A DNA stretch of 13,710 nucleotides from Bacillota bacterium (GTDB lineage: Bacteria > Bacillota > Clostridia > Saccharofermentanales > Fastidiosipilaceae). This document shows, in pieces, positions 1 to 6,091 of this stretch. The notes under the pieces are model-generated. The model saw nothing but the letters and a program-made list of their open reading frames with translations. It was not told the DNA's origin and did not search any database. The DNA lies in NCBI GenBank assembly GCA_023388205.1, contig JAEWGS010000023.1, forward strand, positions 1-13,710. The letters run 5' to 3'. A program made the position numbers and the translations under genes. Position 1 is the stretch's first letter, and every line of letters starts with the position of its first letter.

Positions 1-201
1 CGGATAATCTGCAGGCGCTATGACATTAACTTCTACATCAACACCTGTTTTCTCGGTATAGAAATGAGCAAAGTCCTTTAAGTCCTCAGCCAAAGTCCAA
101 ACAACAAGTCGACCTTTATTTTCAGGTGACTCTGCACGAATACCTAAGCCCCAAGATAATGCCAAGCTTGCTGTGAGTATGGATGCAATGAGTTTCTTCA
201 T
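1..201 (-). CDS. Extracellular solute-binding protein, N-terminal fragment
   Basis: The first 67 residues of a secreted binding protein; the rest lies beyond the left edge. It starts at ATG 201, with a GAAGGAGAAG ribosome site just upstream. The N-terminus MKKLIASILTASLALSWGLG followed by IRA-ES is a Sec signal peptide, probably cut after residue 23 by signal peptidase I. There is no lipobox cysteine. The mature start (KGRLVVWTLAEDL, then FYTEKTGVDVEV) matches the first beta-strand and helix of sugar-type solute-binding proteins (SBP_bac_1 family, MalE/UgpB-like), which deliver a ligand to an ABC permease. It does not align with the two binding proteins at 440-3580, so it is a different subfamily. 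It is probably its own transcription unit, since a terminator (376-402) and 238 bp separate it from the gene upstream. The ligand is unknown. Confidence 0.85.
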   Translation of the reverse strand, partial: MKKLIASILTASLALSWGLGIRAESPENKGRLVVWTLAEDLKDFAHFYTEKTGVDVEVNVIAPADYP

Positions 202-246
202 ATGCTTCTCCTTCCGACCCCTATTTATGAATTAAATTTGACTCGA

Positions 247-271
247 ATTATATATATATATATATATGCAA
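247..271 (-). promoter_or_regulatory. Possible promoter with (TA)9 tract in spacer
   Basis: On the minus strand a TTGCAT (271-266) and a perfect TATAAT (252-247) are joined by alternating TA sequence, with the (TA)9 run spanning 249-266. The spacer is 13 bp, shorter than the usual 17. The TATAAT lies 45 bp upstream of ATG 201, a sensible distance for the solute-binding protein gene. The hexamer matches are seen directly. That they form a working promoter is inference, because a TA tract supplies TATAAT-like sequence by chance. Confidence 0.4.
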
Positions 272-292
272 CTCCTTATTTTTTGTGCATCT

Positions 293-313
293 TGAACAAG
301 TAAAAACGCTTTG
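293..313 (-). promoter_or_regulatory. Possible operator, shared with permease operon
   Basis: On the minus strand CAAAGCGT (313-306) is followed after 6 bp by TTGTTCA (299-293). The same pair, in the same order and orientation with a 3-bp spacer, occurs at 5831-5848 upstream of the permease operon. The inner AAGCGTT matches the core of the CcpA site consensus (AARCGYT), but the flanks match poorly. It may be a shared regulator site for the transport genes. The evidence is two occurrences only. Confidence 0.25.
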
Positions 314-375
314 TTGATCTATAAGTTTTAGAAATCAAAATTCCTGTTTCTCAATACAAACCTTGTTTTAAGCAC

Positions 376-402
376 AAAAAAAAGAGGGGGCAAAGCCCCC
401 CC
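376..402 (-). terminator. Rho-independent terminator after binding protein B
   Basis: A GC-only stem GGGGGC/GCCCCC (386-391 with 395-400, loop AAA) is followed on the minus strand by a T-rich tract (TCT then eight T, complement of 376-383). It sits 38 bp past the stop codon of the gene ending at 440 and has no T-tract on the other strand, so it ends minus-strand transcription of the transporter operon. Confidence 0.9.
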
Positions 403-439
403 AAAAAAGCTTTCAATTCAAATGAATCTTCCGCTGAGC

Positions 440-1969
440 TTATTTAGCCAAGCTCGCCTTGTATTCATCGATTTGTCTTTGCATGACTTCGAGCACATGA
501 TCAATGCCTGCATCTTTGAGCTCTTTGTTCATATCTGCGAGCATCTCTTTGACCGGCTTATCGCCCAAACCTGTCGTCAAGTTCGCATAATACTTCTCAA
601 CGATTCCGTTTAGAACCGCGATCTCAGATTCAACTTCACTCTGGTCGAAGATGAAGCCCAGAATCTTGGACGCTTCGGCGTTTTCATTTTGTGAAACGAC
701 CGTCTTGTACTGCGTGGGATCCGTCTGTTCAGGCGCCTTTTCGTTGAGCCAAACGTGCAAGAATTCGAAGCCACCCTGCGAGTAAGCCGGGACATCATAT
801 CCATTATGGACCTTGCCCTCACCGTCTTTTTCGCCGAGCTTACGAATGACATTGTCCACGCCATCAACCGGTTCAAACGTGACGGTCTTGCCGTCGGAAC
901 CCTGAGCTTCTTTCACCACTTCATACTCTTTGCCTTCGCGGCCATAAGCGAGGAGGTTACGAATTTCAGGATCGGTGTTGACGAGTTCGAGATACTTCAA
1001 AGCTTCAACCTTGTGATCGCTGTTTTGATTGACCACCATGAAAGAACCGCGGATCGATTCACCGGTCAAAATCGGACCATAGCGCAAGCTGATATCCACC
1101 GGATGTCCTGCACGGTTACTCCAAATGACCTCAGCGCCGTCCCAACCCTGTCCAGAAGCCAAGACTTCCTTGCCCGGAACGAGCTGATCCGGAGTCTTTT
1201 GGTTCGCATCGGGATTGATATACCCAGCTTCTTGCCACTTGCGGATCATTTCATAACGTTCCAGAATGTCGGGCTGCTCATAAAGGTTGATGGCCTTATC
1301 CGTTCCGAATTTCACGTTATACGGTTTCTTGTCATACTCATAATCACAGAGCAAGACGTCGATACCGTCGTTATCCACGATGATCGGATAGCGGTCGGGT
1401 TCATCTTTGATCGCTTCCTTAATTTGCGGCAAAATCGCATCAAGGTCTTCCAAAGTCTTCAAGCTCTTAATGTCAATGCCGAGCTTATCTGCCACTGCAA
1501 CGTCCATGATCCAGTACTGCGCCGCAGCGGAGTCCTTGAGCGCCGGCACGCCAAAGATTTGGCCCTTATAGCTCACGCCATCCCACAAAGTCTGCGGAAT
1601 GTATTCTTTGAGCTTAGGTGTTTCTTCAAGCAAGTCGTTCAAATAAGCGAACTGACCATTTTGAGCATATTCTTCATATCCCTTAATTGAAGCTGCAAAC
1701 ATCAGGTCCCAGGCTTCGCCCGAGTTCAAAATGCGAGACGTGTCGTCCCCGAAAACACCCCAATCATGATAGTGATAGTTGACTGCAAGCCCGTGTGGCG
1801 CAAGCTTTTCATTGATTGCAGCTGTTACGTCAGCCAAGCCAGTAGGCTCTCCACCAATCATGTGTACTTCCAGCTTCACAACATCTTCCGCCTTCGCGAC
1901 GTGCTGCGGCAACACAAGTGAAGCTGCAAACGTGAGTGCTAATAATGAAGCCCATAAACGTTTTTTCAT
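440..1969 (-). CDS. ABC sugar-type solute-binding protein B (LplA/YtcQ-like)
   Basis: A 509-residue secreted binding protein for an ABC importer. ATG 1969 is chosen because AAGGAGAAT lies just upstream and the product then matches its paralogue from residue 1; a TTG at 1987 would add six residues. Signal peptide: MKKRLWASLLA, a hydrophobic core to about residue 20, then AKA-ED at 25-29, with no lipobox cysteine. The mature protein resembles the large CUT1 lipoproteins of the LplA/YtcQ type (often with a C-terminal DUF3502 region), judged from memory. It aligns gap-free with the gene at 2051-3580 at about 83% identity. Differences concentrate at residues 156-285, while the stretch before them and much of 286-390 are nearly identical. 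It is last in the operon and lies behind a terminator, so it is probably expressed by read-through or separately. The ligand is unknown; an oligosaccharide is the family expectation. Confidence 0.9.
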   Translation of the reverse strand: MKKRLWASLLALTFAASLVLPQHVAKAEDVVKLEVHMIGGEPTGLADVTAAINEKLAPHGLAVNYHYHDWGVFGDDTSRILNSGEAWDLMFAASIKGYEEYAQNGQFAYLNDLLEETPKLKEYIPQTLWDGVSYKGQIFGVPALKDSAAAQYWIMDVAVADKLGIDIKSLKTLEDLDAILPQIKEAIKDEPDRYPIIVDNDGIDVLLCDYEYDKKPYNVKFGTDKAINLYEQPDILERYEMIRKWQEAGYINPDANQKTPDQLVPGKEVLASGQGWDGAEVIWSNRAGHPVDISLRYGPILTGESIRGSFMVVNQNSDHKVEALKYLELVNTDPEIRNLLAYGREGKEYEVVKEAQGSDGKTVTFEPVDGVDNVIRKLGEKDGEGKVHNGYDVPAYSQGGFEFLHVWLNEKAPEQTDPTQYKTVVSQNENAEASKILGFIFDQSEVESEIAVLNGIVEKYYANLTTGLGDKPVKEMLADMNKELKDAGIDHVLEVMQRQIDEYKASLAK

Positions 1970-1992
1970 AGGATTCTCCTTGGGCAAGGCCC
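1970..1992 (-). promoter_or_regulatory. Ribosome site and short hairpin before binding protein B
   Basis: On the minus strand a GGGC-3-nt-GCCC hairpin (1992-1982) sits directly before AAGGAG and fixes ATG 1969 as the start. The leader of binding protein A has the same layout at 3596-3606, so the 5' leader was duplicated along with the gene. Whether the hairpin affects translation or mRNA stability is unknown. Confidence 0.5.
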
Positions 1993-2003
1993 GAGTCGTT
2001 GAT

Positions 2004-2035
2004 AAAAAAAGGGGCTGGCTTATTGAGCCAGTCCC
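2004..2035 (-). terminator. Terminator between binding proteins A and B
   Basis: A 10-bp stem with one mismatch on the minus strand (2011-2020 with 2026-2035, loop CAATA) is followed by seven T (complement of 2004-2010). It lies between the stop of gene A (2051) and the start of gene B (1969). It should end most transcripts after gene A and so weight expression towards permeases plus A. Its stem is one copy of the 31-bp tandem duplication at 2014-2075. Confidence 0.75.
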
Positions 2036-2075
2036 TGTGTATATGCTGGCTTATTTAGCCAGTCCCGCTGTATAT
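2014..2075. repeat. Head-to-tail 31-bp duplication over stop of gene A
   Basis: Positions 2014-2044 and 2045-2075 are directly adjacent 31-bp units that match at 28 of 31 positions. The right unit contains the last codons and stop of binding protein A, with the stop in the loop of a perfect CTGGCT/AGCCAG hairpin (2047-2062). The left unit is a non-coding copy whose hairpin, joined to the T-run, makes the terminator. Confidence 0.85.
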
Positions 2076-3580
2076 TCATCAATTTGTTTTTGCAAAACTT
2101 CCATGACGTGATCAAGACCCGCCTGCTTGAGCTCAGCGTTCATATCCGCGAGCATCTCGTCAACGGACTTGTCACCCAAACCTGTCATCAGGTTGGCATA
2201 GTACTTTTCGACGATCGCATTCAGCGCTGCAATCTCAGCCTCCACTTCGCTCTGGTCGAAGATAAATCCGAGGATCTTGGAAGCTTCAGCGTGCTCAGTC
2301 TGACTGACCAAGGTCTTGAACTGCGCAGGGTCAGTCTGCTCAGGCTTCTCATCATTCAGCCAAATGTGCAGATATTCAAAACCACCCTGCGAATAAGCAG
2401 GAACTGCATAGCCGTTTTCGACCTTACCTTCAGCGTTCTTCTCGCCGAGCTTACGGATGACGTTGTCCACACCATCGACCTGTTCAAACGTGACGGTCTT
2501 GCCATCGGAACCCTGGGCTTCTTTCACCACTTCGTACTCTTTGCCTTCGCGGCCGTAAGCGAGGAGGTTACGGATTTCAGGATCGGTGTTGACGAGTTCG
2601 AGATACTTCAGAGCTTCTGCCTTATGCTCGCTGGCTTCGTTGATGACCATGAACGAACCGCGGATTGATTCACCGGTCAAAATCGGACCATAACGCAAGC
2701 TGATGTCGACGGGATGTCCCGCACCATTGCTCCAGATGACTTCGGCGCCATCCCAGCCCTGACCAGAGCTGATGACTTCCTTGCCGCCCACTAACTGGTC
2801 GGAGGTCTTCTGGTTGGCATCGGGGTTAATGAAGCCCGCTTCTTGCCATTTACGCATGGTCTTGAAGCGCTCCACCACATCCGGCTGCTCATAGAGGTTC
2901 ACAACTTTATTCGTACCAAATTTCACATTGAACGCCTTGTTGTTGAACTCATAGTCACAGAGGAAAGAGTTAATGCCATCGTTTGCGAGGATCAAAGGAT
3001 AACGATCCGCTTCATCCTTGATCGCTTCTTTGAACTTCGGCAAAGCAGCATCCAAGTCTTCCAGAGTCTTCAAGCTCTTGATGTCGACGCCCGCCTTTTC
3101 AGCAACCGCCACATCCACGACCCAATACTGAGCTGCAGCGGAGTCCTTGAGCGCCGGCACACCAAAGATTTGGCCCTTGTAGCTCACACCATCCCACAAA
3201 GTCTGCGGAATGTATTCCTTGAGCTTGGGTGTTTCTTCGAGCAGATCGTTCAGATAAGCGAACTGACCGTTTTGAGCATATTCCTCATAACCTTTGATCG
3301 AAGAGCCAAACATCAAATCCCAGGCTTCGCCCGAGTTCAGCATACGAGAGGTATCGTCACCATAGACGCCCCAGTCATGGTAGTGGTAAGTCACCGAAAT
3401 CCCATGCGGCGCGAGTTTCTCGTTAATCGCAGCTGTCACATCAGCCAAAGATTCCGGCTCGCCGCCAATCATGTGAACGTCGAGATTCACAACTTCTTCA
3501 GCCTTCGCAAAATGCTGCGGAAGGATGAGAGAAACAGCGCTCGCGACAGCCAACAATGAGGCCCACACACGTTTCTTCAT
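2051..3580 (-). CDS. ABC sugar-type solute-binding protein A (LplA/YtcQ-like)
   Basis: A 509-residue secreted ligand receptor, the first of a tandem pair. ATG 3580 follows an AAAGGAGAAG ribosome site. Signal peptide: MKKRVWASLLAV, core to residue 20, AKA-EE at 25-29, predicted signal peptidase I cut after 27. No cysteine lies near the cut, so it is not a typical lipoprotein. Family-like stretches include GGEP near residue 40, the Trp-rich YHYHDWGVYGDD near 65-76, and GQGWDGAEVIW near 282-292. Binding proteins of the LplA/YtcQ type serve permease pairs such as those at 3708-5697 and share an ATPase encoded elsewhere. It is separated from permease 2 by 127 bp with stem-loops, a layout that often lets the receptor outnumber the permeases. 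An oligosaccharide ligand is likely but not shown by the sequence. Confidence 0.92.
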   Translation of the reverse strand: MKKRVWASLLAVASAVSLILPQHFAKAEEVVNLDVHMIGGEPESLADVTAAINEKLAPHGISVTYHYHDWGVYGDDTSRMLNSGEAWDLMFGSSIKGYEEYAQNGQFAYLNDLLEETPKLKEYIPQTLWDGVSYKGQIFGVPALKDSAAAQYWVVDVAVAEKAGVDIKSLKTLEDLDAALPKFKEAIKDEADRYPLILANDGINSFLCDYEFNNKAFNVKFGTNKVVNLYEQPDVVERFKTMRKWQEAGFINPDANQKTSDQLVGGKEVISSGQGWDGAEVIWSNGAGHPVDISLRYGPILTGESIRGSFMVINEASEHKAEALKYLELVNTDPEIRNLLAYGREGKEYEVVKEAQGSDGKTVTFEQVDGVDNVIRKLGEKNAEGKVENGYAVPAYSQGGFEYLHIWLNDEKPEQTDPAQFKTLVSQTEHAEASKILGFIFDQSEVEAEIAALNAIVEKYYANLMTGLGDKSVDEMLADMNAELKQAGLDHVMEVLQKQIDEYTAGLAK

Positions 3581-3595
3581 ATTATCTTCTCCTTT

Positions 3596-3679
3596 GGGCT
3601 AAGCCCGGTTCCAAATGAATTGGAACAGTTCTATATCTTTCTCCGACATTCTTCCGCGGTGAAAGTCGGATATAAAGAT
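3596..3679 (-). other. Three stem-loops between permease 2 and binding protein A
   Basis: Three inverted repeats fill the gap. One is a bulged stem, 3635-3640/3674-3679 plus 3642-3647/3665-3670. Another is a perfect 7-bp stem GTTCCAA/TTGGAAC (3608-3614/3620-3626). The third is a GGGCT/AGCCC hairpin (3596-3606) immediately before the ribosome site. None is followed by a T-run on the minus strand, so RNA processing or stabilisation of the downstream message is more likely than termination. This is inference from structure alone. Confidence 0.5.
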
Positions 3680-3707
3680 CACATTTCATCAGAATCAAAA
3701 GCTCAAG

Positions 3708-4622
3708 TCAGCCTTTGACCGAACCGATCGTCAAACCAGAAATAAAGTAACGTTGGAAGAAGGGGTAAATGCAAGCGATCGGGACAACGATAATGACGAC
3801 AAGCGCCATGTTGATGGATTCTGCGGGAATACGGATTGTGCCCACGGTTGAGGCGGACTTAGAGGCTTCACGCAGATAGTTAATATTGTTTTGAATTTCC
3901 ATCAAAAGGTATTGCAAAGGTTTGAGGTTCTTATTCGAAATAAAGAGCGATGCGTTATACCAATCGTTCCAGTAAGCAAAAGCTAGGAACAGACCAATCG
4001 TCGCAAGCACCGGCTTCGAGATTGGAAGAACGATCCCCGCGAAAATGCGGTACTGACTCGCTCCGTCAATCATCGCCGACTCAATAATCGCATCGGGCAC
4101 CGTCGTCTGGAAGAAGGTACGAATGATGATAATGTTCCAGGTCGACACCGCCATCGGAAGAATCAGGGCCAAAAGATTGTTTTTCAGGCCCAAAACATTC
4201 GCAATGATGTTGTAGTAAGGGATCATACCGCCGCCAAAAAGCATCGGAATCGTAATGAAGAAAGTCAAATAGCTTCTATAGCGGTAGCTTTTGCGACTGA
4301 GCGCATATGCAAAGGTCGAGTTAAAGAACAAACCGACTAATGTCCCCATGACTGTCACAAATATCGAGACCAGTCCTGAGATCAAGATGTCTTTGTTGTT
4401 TCCCAAAAGCACGCGATACGCACCAAACGAAAAACCATTCGGAATAAATTGGTAACCGTCTCGCGCCAAGGCTTGTTCATCTGTAATACTCACCATAATC
4501 ACGAGGATCAATGGCAAGACGCACATTAGCGCAAAGATGATGACCATCAGGGAGAAAATACCATTCGTCAACGGTGAGACTCGATTGTAACGTTCTAATC
4601 CTGTCGTATATTTCTTCGCCAT
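3708..4622 (-). CDS. ABC sugar permease 2 (CUT1, YtcP/MalG type)
   Basis: An integral-membrane subunit of an ABC importer, 304 residues from ATG 4622. The start follows AGGTGAG at good spacing; an in-frame GTG at 4631 overlaps that ribosome site and is less likely. Hydrophobic segments lie near residues 22-45, 81-105, 119-140, 147-170, 200-220 and 262-285, the six-helix MalG fold. The ATPase-contact loop is visible at 181-200: ESAMIDGAS, a spaced G, then IVLP, the EAA motif. The start codon lies 10 bp past the stop of permease 1, so the two are translationally adjacent and should form a heterodimer. No ATPase gene is present. Relatives of this LplC/YtcP type in Firmicutes use a shared MsmX-like ATPase encoded elsewhere, and I infer the same here. 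Confidence 0.93.
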   Translation of the reverse strand: MAKKYTTGLERYNRVSPLTNGIFSLMVIIFALMCVLPLILVIMVSITDEQALARDGYQFIPNGFSFGAYRVLLGNNKDILISGLVSIFVTVMGTLVGLFFNSTFAYALSRKSYRYRSYLTFFITIPMLFGGGMIPYYNIIANVLGLKNNLLALILPMAVSTWNIIIIRTFFQTTVPDAIIESAMIDGASQYRIFAGIVLPISKPVLATIGLFLAFAYWNDWYNASLFISNKNLKPLQYLLMEIQNNINYLREASKSASTVGTIRIPAESINMALVVIIVVPIACIYPFFQRYFISGLTIGSVKG

Positions 4623-4632
4623 CTCGCTCACC

Positions 4633-5697
4633 TCAGAACAATGCAGATTCTTCGTCGACTTTGGTCACAATCTTGTTGGCGATCATAATCGTGATGAATC
4701 CCAACAAGGACTGCAAGAAGCCGGCCGCGGCACCCATGCGCAGATTACTCGGAGCACCGCCTTTAACCGCTCGATACACATAAGTATCAATCGTCATCCA
4801 TACGTCATTCAAAGTTGGCGTCTGACGCGGAATATTCCAGAAAAGACCGAAGTCTGAACTAAAGATGCGGCCAACCGCCATGATGAACTGAATCACGATG
4901 ATGACTTTTAAGGCAGGCAAGGTGATATAACGCATTTGCTGCCACTTGCTCGCGCCATCGATGACCGCTGCTTCATAGTAACTGTGGTCGATACCCGTAA
5001 TTGCTGCCAAATAGACAACTGAGCCGTAACCGATTCCCTTCCACTGACTGACGAAAATCAAGAAGCCACGCCAATACGAGGGGGTGTTATAAAAAGGAAT
5101 CTTCGCGTGACCTGATTGAGACAGCATCTGATTGACAAATCCTTTGTCATCCGAAAGGAAGGCAAAGACAAAGAACGATACGACAACCCAACTGAGGAAG
5201 TGGGGCAAAAACACACAGGTCTGAGTCACTTTTTGCAAGCGTTTGCTGTAAAGTTCGCTGATCATAATCGCAAAAGCGACAGGTAAAATTGCACCCAAGA
5301 CAATAAAAATAATGTTGTAAGAAATTGTGTTAAACAGGATCGTCTTCGCATCCGGAGTCCTGAAGAGGAACTCAAAATTTTTGACCCCTGAAAACTTGCT
5401 CGTAAACAGATTCTGAAAAAAGTTATATCCCGGTTTAATTTTGTAGTCCGTGAACGCGAGCCAAAGGCCTGGTAAAGGCAGGTATGAGAAAACCAAGAAC
5501 CAAATAATCGCTGGCAGGGCGATGATCGTCAATTGTCGATTGTCAGCCCCCTGCACGCTTTTGCGGCGTGTACGTTTCAACTTGGGTACAAACGTCTGCT
5601 GCGATCCAGGATTCGCCTGTCCGAGATTTGTCGGATTCGATTGCACAACTTCAGCCACATTGTGCTGTTCTTGTGCTTGGACGCTCTTATTTCCCAT
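4633..5697 (-). CDS. ABC sugar permease 1 (CUT1, LplB type)
   Basis: Partner membrane subunit, 354 residues. ATG 5697 is chosen because GGAGG lies 5 nt before it; an upstream in-frame ATG at 5826 has no such site and would add a non-family 43-residue stretch. Residues 1-50 are a polar, Gln/Asn-rich cytoplasmic extension ending in basic KLKRTRRK. Hydrophobic helices follow near 56-78, 120-146, 162-182, 211-235, 255-277 and 320-342. The EAA loop is at 242-261: EAAVIDGAS, spaced, ITLP. The segment LPAIIWFLVFSYLPLPGLWL and the C-terminus with few residues after the last helix fit LplB-like polysaccharide permeases. It is first in the operon, so the promoter should lie in 5698-6091. The Gln/Asn-rich tail before helix 1 is longer than I expect for the family. 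Confidence 0.93.
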   Translation of the reverse strand: MGNKSVQAQEQHNVAEVVQSNPTNLGQANPGSQQTFVPKLKRTRRKSVQGADNRQLTIIALPAIIWFLVFSYLPLPGLWLAFTDYKIKPGYNFFQNLFTSKFSGVKNFEFLFRTPDAKTILFNTISYNIIFIVLGAILPVAFAIMISELYSKRLQKVTQTCVFLPHFLSWVVVSFFVFAFLSDDKGFVNQMLSQSGHAKIPFYNTPSYWRGFLIFVSQWKGIGYGSVVYLAAITGIDHSYYEAAVIDGASKWQQMRYITLPALKVIIVIQFIMAVGRIFSSDFGLFWNIPRQTPTLNDVWMTIDTYVYRAVKGGAPSNLRMGAAAGFLQSLLGFITIMIANKIVTKVDEESALF

Positions 5698-5830
5698 GCT
5701 CCTCCAACTCCTAACATTACCAGCAGTTCGCTCAAAGAAGCTGTGCACCACTAGCAAAAATAATAAAACTGAACTCCAGCGCTCAAAGCTTCGATTTTCT
5801 TGTTTTTTTGAACAAGAAAGCCTCAAAAGC

Positions 5831-5848
5831 TGAACAATTTACGCTTTG
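5831..5848 (-). promoter_or_regulatory. Possible operator of the permease operon
   Basis: On the minus strand CAAAGCGT (5848-5841), 3 bp, TTGTTCA (5837-5831). The same pair stands upstream of the binding-protein gene at 201 (293-313) with 6 bp between the elements. A further TTGTTCA lies 22 bp downstream. It may be a common regulatory site for both transport units; it rests on similarity only. Confidence 0.25.
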
Positions 5849-5943
5849 GACTATTCAATCTTACCTCAAGATGCCCCTTTTGGAAAGTTCATCATGGTTA
5901 TTTTGACAACAGTGCAATGTGAAATGCCTCTTTTTCCGGGCTG

Positions 5944-5976
5944 AAAAAAGGGATTTTCGAAGGGCAAAAGCCCTTT
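5944..5976 (-). terminator. Probable terminator after the C39-like gene
   Basis: On the minus strand AAGGGC-TTTT-GCCCTT (5975-5960) forms a perfect 6-bp hairpin, and AAAGGG (5976-5971) can alternatively pair with CCCTTT before the T-run ending at 5944. The two structures compete, and a third, CAAAAGCC/GGCTTTTG, is possible just upstream. The position, 116 bp past the stop at 6092, suits termination. The overlapping alternatives also fit an attenuator, which is less certain. Confidence 0.45.
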
Positions 5977-6091
5977 CTAAAAGGCTTTTGGGCGATTTGA
6001 TGAACATTTTGTTGATTCAATAAAAAGCGATAAAAGCTGAGCGAATGCCCGTACAAATGAGGCAGCCTTAGCTCCTATGACAAGACTTAAG

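Larger units (their letters stand above)
5698..6091 (-). promoter_or_regulatory. Upstream region of the permease operon
   Basis: A 394-bp non-coding stretch. Nearest the gene is the ribosome site (5701-5706). A weak promoter candidate on the minus strand is TTGAGC, 15 bp, TATTAT (about 5785-5759). A 9-bp perfect hairpin TTTCTTGTT/AACAAGAAA lies at 5796-5819. The element TTGTTCA occurs on the minus strand at 5815-5809 and 5837-5831, exactly 22 bp apart. The far end contains the probable terminator of the preceding gene. No strong consensus promoter was found, so the start site remains open. Confidence 0.45.

Noticed and set aside
305..311. CcpA catabolite site
   Set aside because: The core AAGCGTT matches the consensus but the outer positions do not, so I list it only as part of a shared motif.
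755..1690. Long + strand open frame (311 codons) opposite binding protein B
   Set aside because: It overlaps a clear binding-protein gene in antisense, its translation resembles no family, and a similar shadow lies opposite the paralogue; it is a by-product of codon use.
1..5697. Missing ATPase taken as a broken transport operon
   Set aside because: Firmicutes CUT1 systems of the LplABC/YtcQP type normally lack their own ATPase and share an MsmX-like protein.
5759..5785. Confident promoter call for the permease operon
   Set aside because: The best pair (TTGAGC, 15 bp, TATTAT) has a poor -35 and short spacer; it is mentioned only as a weak candidate.
5698..5826. 43-residue upstream extension of permease 1
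   Set aside because: The ATG at 5826 has no ribosome site, whereas ATG 5697 has GGAGG at ideal spacing and fits the family N-terminus.
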